DNA of 64,000 bases from Beta vulgaris subsp. vulgaris. Its lineage: Eukaryota; Streptophyta; Magnoliopsida; Caryophyllales; Amaranthaceae. A program made the translations under genes and the position numbers. The notes beneath the pieces were generated by a model that made no database searches, was not told the DNA's origin, and worked only from the letters and a program-made list of their open reading frames with translations. The DNA is taken from contig NC_079208.1 in the NCBI RefSeq assembly GCF_026745355.1, positions 57,085,892 through 57,149,891 of the forward strand, given 5' to 3'. Positions 56,109 through 64,000 of this stretch are shown here, piece after piece (position 1 is the stretch's first letter; each line of letters starts with the position of its first letter).

Positions 56109-58092
56109 CTAGGTAGACGGTGAAGCAGACCGAGGACTAGCAGTTTTTGAAAGAGACCTAGATCTAGAGGGAGCACTGTGCCCTGAATAGCTTCTTGATG
56201 AGTGACTATCAGGAGATAGTCCGCGCTTCTGTGGTGAATTGGAGAGACTCCTTCTCGGGCTTCTTGATAAACTGCGAGAGCAGCTTCTCCTTGAGCTCTT
56301 CCTCAGTCTTGGTGAGCAGCTGCGGGAGTAGCTCCTCCGGAAGCTTTTCTTTGGCCGAGGTGAGCAACTCCTAGAGTAACTTCTCCTGGAGCTTCTCCTT
56401 GGCCTAGGTGAATAACTCCGAGAATAACTTCTCCTTGAGCTTCTCCTCGGCCTAGGTGAAAAACTCCGAGAGTAACTTCTCCTTGAGCTCCTCCTTGGCC
56501 TAGGCGAGTAACTACGAGAATAGCTCCTTCCCCTTGGTGTATAGCTTTGAGAACGACTTTGATGCCTTCTTCTGTAGTATCGCTCATCAGGAGAATAATC
56601 ATAGCGCGAGCGACGTCGACTGATTGGTGATCCACTGTGGTATGGCGTGTGGGACCTCGAGCGTGACCGACGACTATGACGCCTATAGTAGGGAGAATAT
56701 GATCTATCTCGCCTGATATAAGGAGAGTATGATCTCTCACGATCAGATGAATAACGAGACGAGCGCCTACTATAGGGTGAATAAGTAGGGGAACGGCGGC
56801 GACCTGAAAAGAATATATAAAAGAAACAGTTGGAAACAGATTACAAAGGTAAGGATAGTAAACTCTCTAGACAAACAGAAGGATCTTACTGCGAGATGTC
56901 TTTAGCCCCAGGTATTTTCCAGGCGTTGGTGTACGACCCCTTCTCCTTCGGGCCTGAAATAGACGATTGACCAATTGTTAGCTGGCATTTAATAAAGCTG
57001 GAACTCTACATGTATTCTCACTTAGAAGATTAAAGATTTGGGAAACAAGACTACATGGCAAAAGGACCCAAAAAATGTAAGCATTAAATAGTTAATAGCA
57101 GAGGTAATATCAACAGCAAAGAGAGAAATGCAGGGCATACAACCCTCTGATATTTAAGTCTGATATTTGATTTCCTTGATTGATTTGATATTTTTGAAGT
57201 TTGGAGAAGAGCTGCTACACACAGCTAACCTGTTGCTGCCACAAAAACTTCAGGCGACAAGAAGCAAACTAGTTTCAATCTTAAAGTGCCAACAGGAACA
57301 AATGCCAATCTTCATACAACCATAAGCTCTAAATAGTAGCAAGACATCCACAAAAATTTAAATGACGAAAGTACCGGAAATAATACCAATCTTTGCGAAA
57401 TGCTGAAGCTCCGCTGATGTTTTATTTTATCAGTTGAGGGGGAAGGGCCAGAAAATGGGAAAAAGAAAGCACAAACCAAATTAATACCTTCTCAACAGTT
57501 ATGACACGCCCTTCAAGTACAGAGCGGTCTAAATACTTGATGCAACGATCCGCCTCCTGAAGAGAAGACATGGTCACAAAACCAAATCCTCGTGATTCTT
57601 TGGTCCATGGATCAGTCACAAGGTGAACATCCTCCACCTAAAAATGTCAATCAATTGATGGAGACTCAGTGAAAATAGTAACAGATAATTCTGAAATCCG
57701 AAATCAACTATATCTAACTACAAAAAATAGCTTGCAGAATAATGTAGTACCACCTTTCCCTCACTTGAGAAATGCTTTTCAAGCTCCCTCTTAGTCACAC
57801 GTGTTGACAGTCCAGTCACATAAAGGTTATTTCCAGGATTCTCTACGCTACTTTCACGACTCCTGCAACATCAGAAGCACAAGATATCAGGACCGTGGCT
57901 GCAAGAACAATTAATACTTAGATGGTACAACAAGAAAAAATTTGAAACCAAGCTACACTTCGTAAAAGAAGATCACCTTGATCGGCTCCTTGATGATGAC
58001 CAGGATCTTGACAAGGATCTCGAGACAGAGCGAACGTATCGCCTGTATGGGGATGGGGATGGTGATCGAGATTCTCCCCTTGAGTATGCCAT
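56109..58092 (-). CDS. SR45a: SR45a-type serine/arginine-rich splicing factor (Tra2-like)
   Basis: Five minus-strand coding exons: 57977-58092 (ATG at 58092), 57754-57862, 57488-57637, 56890-56953, 56109-56803 (stop TAG 56109-56111). All are in frame, 377 residues. The N-terminus is RS-rich (SRSPSPSPYRRYVRSVSRS). The RRM spans exons 2-3: NNLYVTGLSTRVTKRELEKHF (RNP2) and SRGFGFVTM (RNP1), ending VEKARRRRGRTPTPGKYLGL, a Tra2/SR45a hallmark. The C-terminal exon is a long RS/RSYSP domain built partly from 48-bp tandem repeats. The protein is nuclear and modulates pre-mRNA splicing; in Arabidopsis, SR45a is stress-induced and itself alternatively spliced. The acceptor AG lies directly before the ATG (GCAG|ATG). 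Confidence 0.92.
56305..56532 (-). repeat. 48-bp tandem repeat coding the SR45a RS domain
   Basis: Units starting ggcc(t/g)aggtga at 56353, 56401, 56449 and 56497 (partial), with a diverged unit from about 56305. Each 48-bp unit codes 16 residues of the form RRSYSRSYSPRPRRSS on the minus strand, so the period keeps frame. Confidence 0.9.
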
Positions 58093-59765
58093 CTGCAACA
58101 ACAATATGAATTAAGCATTAAGAGAGTAAAACACAGTAAGTTTGCAAGTGATTAAGTCTAGGACAGCACCAACCAAGCATCCGCGTATGTGTGTGTGTGT
58201 GTGGGGGGGGGTATAAACAAGCTCTTGCGTAGTTTCATAACCTGGCCAAAGTCTCCTTCAAGGAGGGCGGGACAGGAGGAGATAAAGCTCACATACAAGA
58301 AATATTTTTGATACCTCAATCTTTATCTTGTTACGAAGCACATTGGTTATTCAAATTCTAACCAAAAAATTCAACAAGTCAATTAGACTTCAAAAATCCC
58401 CACCACGCAAATCAATTTATGAAAGAATTCAGATCATACTTCACCACAAAAATTTACTGATGTACTCCAGCAAACTGTTGGGGTTTCAAATATATGCAAA
58501 TTGAGCCACCACAAGGTGACAAGTGATCGGGTTCAACAATGAGATACTCTGTTCAGCCAACCAATAATAAGACCGAAAAAAAAGTTCCTGAAATAAGCAG
58601 AGTCGACATCCATATTTCAGGACAACGTTTCAAAACTATTAGTTAAATGAAGTTTTTGATTCAGCTATTAACTATTAACTTCTTGTATCCAATCTACCGT
58701 TTCTCGACAAAAACAGCGAATAATGAAAGCTCGTCAGCAAGTTCTATAGCAATAACAATACGTCAATACCATCACAAACCTCACTCACCTTTTAATGTTT
58801 CCTTCACCCGATTGAAGGTAGGAACAACCTTTAGATACTTCTATCCAAAATCATATGTTAAATTAATCCTACCAAAGATCAAACCCTAAATCTACCACCT
58901 TCATGTTCAAATCTTTTCAATATTAAGAAAATTTTACAGTCTTACCATCTCAACAAAAGTTCAGAATCAAATGAATCAATTTGAAAACATTAATTAATCC
59001 GAAGCTCGTAATCCAAGCTCATATACATGAATTGTTTCTCCTATGTTTCATAATAACAAAAAAACTGCGGGGGAAAAATATCTCAACATAAAAATTTATC
59101 AGGAAAAAAAGGGACACAACATACAAAACATATTTTCCTTTCTCTTACGTTTCACAACAACAAAAAGTGCTGGAAAAAAAAAAAATTCTCATAATCAAAA
59201 TTTATCAGGAAAAAAAAAACTATACAACATACAAAACATATTATCCTTTCTCTGATGATAACATGCAATTATCCATAAATCAAGAAACGAATAAAGTATT
59301 GGTATAAACTATAGTTGAACGAATTCTAAAAAAAAAAAAAAAAAAAACAAAAAAAAAAATACTACACAAACAAAAGAACAGAATCAAACATGACATTTAA
59401 GAATCACGAGATACAAAACCTAAACGAGTAATTGATTCCTGAAAAATTATCCAGGAAAATTAACAGTATTATCGATGAAACAATCAATCAAAATCAACCT
59501 AAACAAGCAAAAAAAAAAAAAAAAAACTAGAATAAAAAATGAGACTAAAGAATCACGAGATACAAAACCTAAACGAGATATTGAAACCTGAAAAATCATC
59601 CAGGAAAATTAAGAGTACATTGATGAAACAATCAATCAAAATCAAAAAATTAACTCACCGAAACTGATCGATATATCTCAGGTGCGGTTTTTTTCAATCG
59701 AAAGCTGGTAATATGAATCTCTCTTTTTTCTCTGTCTCTTTCTCTCTCTCTTTCTCGAATGTTTT
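58093..59765 (-). other. 5' leader exon and leader intron of SR45a
   Basis: Leader exon about 59659-59765, donor CG|GTGAG at 59658. The intron runs to the acceptor next to the ATG (58093). It contains (GT)n(G)n at 58190-58211 and several A runs (59330-59360, 59508-59526). Two segments with the words tcacgagatacaaaacctaa (near 59405 and 59552) and atcaatcaaaatcaa are a direct duplication with about 147-bp spacing. Boundaries are inferred. Confidence 0.55.
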
Positions 59766-59793
59766 GTGTGGAAAACTGTAAAAGGGGAAACAG

Positions 59794-59799
59794 CTTATA
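59794..59799 (-). promoter_or_regulatory. TATA box of SR45a
   Basis: Minus-strand TATAAG about 30 bp before the inferred leader start. Motif and position only. Confidence 0.4.
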
Positions 59800-60239
59800 A
59801 GGTGCCGGAAGGTTCTAGAGGATGAAGATGCGAACGTCAAATCCAGAAAGAAATTAATTATTTTGGACCGCTTGTTTTTCTTTTTTTTTCTTCTTTTTTC
59901 TTTTTCATAATCAATCACCATTTGACACGTTTACGGTTTTTTTATTCTTCGTATTTCGAGAGTCTTTTGTTTAAAACCTTTTCGATGTCCACTAAATTGA
60001 ATTGAGCTGAACAAGGCACATATGTTGTTTGTCATGCCACGTCATTTTTTCAAGCTACAATAAATTTAAGCTACATACTACTCCAATGGCAAGCAACAAC
60101 TAGTTTTAGCTTGAATGCGACCCACTTTGCCAACTAAGCTCTTATTCTTGCATATCATTGGTAATTTAACAAATGGGTCCCACCACTTTTAAAGCAAGCT
60201 ATATAGCTTGGTTGAACAACATTGCTCACCCAAGCTATA

Positions 60240-60433
60240 TGTTAAATATGGGCCTGGGCCGCACCCATCACAAGGAGAGAGAGTCCACTTCACAACACAA
60301 AGGAGATTCAAACTTAAAACCATATGGCAATAAGGGGAGTAACCCCTTTGCATTATAAAGTGAACTCATCTCTCTTATCTAATCAATGTGGGACACTCAC
60401 ATGTGGTGTGCGCTGTACATCATAGCTTCAACA
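60240..60433 (-). repeat. TRIM 3' LTR
   Basis: 194 bp, 98% identical by eye to 60732-60925. It is preceded on the minus strand by the polypurine tract at about 60434-60444. Confidence 0.9.
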
Positions 60434-60731
60434 CTCCCCCTCACATGTGAGGTCCCTTTTTCAATTGGCCCAGAGTAATTAACGGACCCTCTGTGGGCCT
60501 GGCTCTGATACCATGTCAAAGGACCAACTCAACCAAAAGCTTAAGCTGATGGTTGAGGCCCCAAGAATAGATTTATACTCTATCATGCCCCCTCACGCAA
60601 GAGCCCTTTGGGCTTGAAGTGTGGATGCAACACAGGCCTCCCTCATACCTGGCGCGAAATATTCCACTGAGAAAGGAGGGGCGGATGAGATTCGAACTCG
60701 TGACCTTTTTGTCACGCTGGCTCTGATACCA

Positions 60732-60925
60732 TGTTAAATATGGGCCTGGGCCGCACCCATCACAAGGAGAGATAGTCCACTTCACAACACAAAGGAGATT
60801 CAACCTTAAAACCATATGGCAATAAGGGGAGTAACCCCTTTGCATTATAAAGTGAACTCATCTCTCTTATCTAATCAATGTGGGACACTCACATGTGGTG
60901 TGCGCTATACATCATAGCTTCAACA
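60732..60925 (-). repeat. TRIM 5' LTR
   Basis: 194 bp. The initiator tRNA-Met primer-binding site abuts its inner edge (60731 downwards). Confidence 0.9.
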
Positions 60926-61509
60926 CTATATTACTTGTTTTACTCCAATGGTTGGGCTACTAGCTAGAAACTTTTATGAATTACAAGCGAGTCCTATTTT
61001 GCAACCATTGGAGATAAGTTTCTAGCTAGTAGTCCAACCATTGGAGTAAAACAAGCAATATAGCTTGGGTGAGCAATGTTGCTCAACCAAGCTATATAGC
61101 TTGCTTTAAAAGTGGTGGGACCCACTTGTTAAATTACCAATGATATGCAAGCTATAACTAGTTGTTGCTTGCCATTGGAGTAGTATGTAGCTTGAAAAGA
61201 TGATGTGGCATGACAAGCAACATATGGTTGTTGCTTGCCATTGGAGATGCTATAATCATAATAAGAAAATAATCTTAATAATAAGACAAATACTAACAAA
61301 CGTTTACGAGGCATTAGATAACACTAGTGCTGCTATTTGTAAATTGCTAAGTGTTGTTTGCTAACTTCTAACTGTTAACTGTTATTTTCTATTTGTTAAC
61401 TGTTAATTGCTATTTGCTAACTATTATTTGTTAATTGATACTTGTTATTTGCTAATTGTAATTGTTAATTGCTATCTGCTATTATATTATTGCTAGTTGT
61501 GCACTACTA

Positions 61510-61710
61510 GGACATGTTCTTTTCGACATAAAACAACTAAACTGAATCGAACCGAATTAATCTTATTGCAATTAAGTTGAACTGAAGTTAACTAAAATAA
61601 ATTAAATTATAACTAAGAAATGATAGTTGGAGCGGAACTGAACTGGTTGCAACTGAACTGATTGCAACTGAATTGAATTGCACTAAAAATAAGTTGAGGA
61701 GAACATGCCC
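61510..61710. mobile_element. Small MITE with GGRCATGTTC ends
   Basis: Left end GGACATGTTCTTTTCGAC; right end (reverse) GGGCATGTTCTCCTC. The interior contains AACTGAA words. Flanking trinucleotides CTA and TTA are near-matching. It is inserted in the satellite-like array. Confidence 0.6.
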
Positions 61711-62003
61711 TTAGTTGTTGTTTGCTAATTGTTAACTGCTAATTTTTGTTGTTAATTGTTATTTGCTCATTGTTGATTGTTATTTGCTAATTACTAGCTA
61801 TTTGCTAACTACTAACTGCTAATTGCTGACAGCTACTTGCTATCTACTATCTACTAATTGTTATTTGCTAATTGTTAATTGCTAACTGCAATCGTTGATT
61901 GTTATTTGCTATTTGTTAATCGCTATTTGCTAATTGGTATTTGCTAACTGCTAATTGCTAATTATTTTTTTGTTATTTGCTAGTTTCTATTTGTTAATTG
62001 CTA

Positions 62004-62350
62004 CTCCATCCGTTCCAAAACACTTTTTACACTTTCCTTTTTTATCTGTCTCATAATACTATTTGCACTTCTATTTTGAGATATGATCCAATATTATTAA
62101 ATCATTCTACCGTTTTACTATTGGTACACATACTCTCTCCTCAAAATAAAATAATAACACTCATATTATCTACCAACTCTAACCGTGGCCCGCATTCTTT
62201 CTCCTTTAAGTAAAATAATACTATTTTTACTAACTACAAACTCCTACCACATCTATTTTCCAATAAAATAACAATTGATAACAAAACAACAACTTATCAT
62301 CTAAAATACGTGCTTTCATAAGTGTCAAAAGTATTATGGGACGGAGGGAG
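62004..62350. mobile_element. Stowaway-type MITE, 347 bp
   Basis: Ends CTCCATCCGTTCCAAAACACT and (reverse) CTCCCTCCGTCCCATAATACT. TA flanks both sides (62002-62003, 62351-62352). It is inserted in the TTGCTAA array. Confidence 0.85.
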
Positions 62351-62460
62351 TATTTGCTAACTACTTAATGTGAATTGCCAATTGCTAACTGTTATTTGCT
62401 AATTGCTATTCTATTTGCTAATTGGAGTATTCTTAGCCATATTAGCCATCCTAGTCTCAG

Positions 62461-63218
62461 AATAAAGGACTTTCTTTTAATAAAAAATATTGGTTTTTAC
62501 TTGTTGGTGAAAATATAATGACGACAACTCTAAATTTTCATCAGGATTGGCGGTGGCATCATGAAATGAAAATTTTGAGTTTTGCAGCACTCATGATGCA
62601 CTATCATTTGATGGTGTAGAGTATAAAATATATCTTGAGAGGAATTTTGTCACAACTCATAACTAGCTACAATAAATTTTCATTTGTTATACCTTTTTTT
62701 TAGCATGCAATTTGTTTCCATTAAAAATCTGAGTGCTTTAAATAACCCGTTCTTCAAACTTGGGAAGATTAATGATAATAGATGAACGATTTGATCTAAA
62801 ATATCATTGTTACTTTTGATCAAATTGTTCTTCGAACTTAGGGGAAAGCAATGATATATGAAAAATTATTCATACTATTAGAAATCTGAGTGCTTTAAAT
62901 TTGATTAGTTGTCTAATCCAATCATTAATTTATAAAATATGAAATAATAAAATCTCAATTAACAATGTAGTTATTTAAACAAATAATTTAGATTGCTTTT
63001 ATAGTAAGATCTTGATTTAGAGTAGTTACATTGAATACAAAACTATTGTAACTAATTTCCTAACATTGAAATGTTTCCTTCAATATATAATCTTCCGTTT
63101 TTCCTACTTTGACTTTGTGTGATATTTCATATACTTCAATCTAACCACGCTTTTGTACTCATATTTATAGAAATTGCTATTATAGAATCATCATACAATT
63201 TGTATCGATGATATAATA
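62461..63218. other. AT-rich intergenic DNA
   Basis: No gene. A weak direct repeat (gatcaaattgttcttcnaacttnggga) around 62750-62850 with tgagtgctttaaat before and after suggests an old duplication. Confidence 0.45.
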
Positions 63219-63521
63219 GGGGGTGTTTGGTTCACTAGTTTTAGGTATGAGGTATGGGTTTGGAATGAACAAAACCCATACCTAGTGTTTGTTTAATTTC
63301 TTTCTAAATTTTAAACCCATACCTCAAACCCATAAGGTATGGGGTTTAGAAACCCATGGGGGGAGGTGGGTATGGCTCATACCTTACCTCTAGGTATCAA
63401 ATAAACGAAGATTTTTCAATCCTAAATGAAACCAAACACAAGGTATTAAGTTTCAAACCCATACCACTTTGGTTTCATTCCTGATTCCAAACCCATACCA
63501 TTATATGAACCAAACGCCCCC
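63219..63521. mobile_element. Tourist/PIF-like MITE
   Basis: Ends GGGGGTGTTTGGTTC and (reverse) GGGGGCGTTTGGTTC. The interior is rich in inverted CCCATACCT/AGGTATGGG words. Same family as 15185-15491. Confidence 0.7.
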
Positions 63522-63585
63522 TTAAAGGTTTATTGGGCACAAGTTTTTGATATAGCGTTTAGTGTTTTGACTTATTGAAAAAAAA

Positions 63586-63882
63586 GGAAGTGTTTGGTTA
63601 AGTAGTGATAGAAGTAGTAGTGTTTTAGCAACGTTTGTCAAAAGTTATAATTGTAGTTTATGGAGTAGTATTTAGTTGTGTTTCATTTGAGTTTTTAACT
63701 AGTTATTATAAACAACTACTTTGAAAACTTTTTTTTTTACTGAAAATCAATATATTATACCGCTACTTTTGCAGCTGACACCTAAAAACTACACACCAAC
63801 CACTAACAACTACCAGCGCAACTAACAACCACTCTCACAGCTAAAAACTATTACCAAAACTACCATTACCGAACACACCCTT
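63586..63882. mobile_element. Putative MITE with GTGTTTGGTTAA ends
   Basis: The left end AAGTGTTTGGTTAAGTAGTG and right end (reverse) AAGGGTGTGTTCGGTAATGG form a partial TIR. The interior has agtagtagtgttttag and ctacttttgcagctgac words. TSD not clear. Confidence 0.4.
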
Positions 63883-64000
63883 AAGCACACACTTTTGCAA
63901 ACAACTAATTCAAAAAACCAATACATATAACCAATACTTAGAGTCAGTCGCCACCAGCCAACCGCAAACGGCTTATTGCCAAACAACCCCTTTGTTTTGT
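63883..64000. other. Window edge, repeat-derived DNA
   Basis: Short sequence ending ccaaacaacccctttgttttg, resembling the end of another GTTTGG-type MITE. Nothing else can be said. Confidence 0.3.

Larger units (their letters stand above)
60240..60925 (-). mobile_element. TRIM (miniature LTR retrotransposon), 686 bp, 5-bp TSD
   Basis: Two 194-bp LTRs, 60240-60433 and 60732-60925, differ at three positions seen by eye. TSD CTATA lies at 60235-60239 and 60926-60930. On the minus strand the LTR starts TGTTGAAG and ends TTTAACA. It is followed at once by TGGTATCAGAGCC, the primer-binding site for initiator tRNA-Met. A purine tract GTGAGGGGGAG precedes the 3' LTR. The 298-bp internal region holds a second TGGTATCAGAGCC after a ...CCTTTGACA end and an extra purine tract. 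Confidence 0.92.
60019..61245. mobile_element. Palindromic fold-back element, interrupted by a TRIM
   Basis: Left arm (60019-60239 plus 60931-60990) and right arm (about 61012-61245) are inverse copies: TGTCATGCCAC, CATACTACTCCAATGGCAAG, GTGGGTCCCACCACTTTTAAAGC, AAGCTATATAGCTTGG, GTTTTACTCCAATGGTTGG. Removing the TRIM restores caagctatattacttg, matching the inverse of the right arm (caagctatattgcttg). No coding sequence; termini not exactly fixed. Confidence 0.75.
61322..62460 (+). repeat. Degenerate TTGCTAATTGTTA satellite-like array
   Basis: Imperfect copies of words such as TGCTATTTGCTAACTGTTAATTG fill 61322-61500, 61713-62000 and 62353-62430. Two transposons (61510-61710 and 62004-62350) are inserted in it. 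No fixed period is visible by eye. No gene. Confidence 0.8.

Noticed and set aside
56303..56740. 145-codon minus-strand frame with GEVTLGV repeats
   Set aside because: It is an alternative frame of the SR45a RS-domain exon; the RS frame joins properly to the RRM exons.
60690..60731. Possible tRNA gene (GATTCGAACTCGTGACC resembling a B box) next to GCTCTGATACCAT
   Set aside because: It lies in the TRIM internal region beside the primer-binding site. There is no acceptor stem or A box, and the similarity to tRNA-Met is the PBS itself.
60240..60925. Cassandra-type TRIM carrying 5S rRNA promoter sequence
   Set aside because: I saw no 5S internal control region in the LTRs, so it is an ordinary TRIM.

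Overview
This is AT-rich nuclear DNA from a flowering plant. It has split genes with GT-AG introns, plastid-targeted and SR-type proteins, and dense plant transposon debris. The gene set is ordinary eudicot. Placement in the Caryophyllales is only a guess from the look of the Mutator-like element. There are no bacterial, organellar or CRISPR features. All gene models were joined by eye from exon frames and splice sites; every multi-exon model below closes in frame.

Layout. At 0-3.5 kb there are Helitron termini and a solo LTR. At 3.5-7.8 kb lies an ELM2/SANT-like nuclear protein gene with a long leader intron carrying 136-bp tandem repeats. At 9.5-11.3 kb (minus) is an intronless OCTOPUS-family gene. 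At 13.7-25 kb is an ACOT13-type thioesterase cluster: two three-exon tandem paralogs (14.7-17.6 and 20.5-22.9 kb) and a decayed third copy near 24.8 kb. They are separated by LINE debris, a hAT MITE and a 1.28-kb fold-back element, and a 5'-truncated LINE sits just upstream of the first copy's ATG. At 26.3-31.4 kb is a PHT4;5-type plastid anion transporter (9 exons). At 32.7-35.8 kb is a CRCK-type receptor-like cytoplasmic kinase (6 exons). At 36.6-38.2 kb (minus) is a coiled-coil protein gene of unknown role. At 40.7-46.3 kb is a complete 5.5-kb Mutator-like element with near-identical TIRs and a 9-bp target duplication. Its transposase is frameshifted, but a convergent spliced GRF zinc-finger gene is intact. 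At 46.3-55.4 kb is a cytosolic alpha-glucan phosphorylase (16 coding exons). At 56.1-59.8 kb (minus) is SR45a, a Tra2-like splicing factor. At 59.8-64 kb are nested repeats: a TRIM inside a fold-back element, a degenerate satellite and MITEs.

The host genes do not form one pathway. Phosphorylase (cytosolic glucan turnover) and the PHT4 carrier (plastid envelope transport) both touch carbon/phosphate metabolism, but their adjacency looks incidental. The most notable signals are the GRF-carrying Mutator-like element lodged between a G-box/ABRE and the TATA box of the phosphorylase gene, a TRIM with two primer-binding sites and a second internal LTR-like block, and the thioesterase cluster that keeps collecting insertions.
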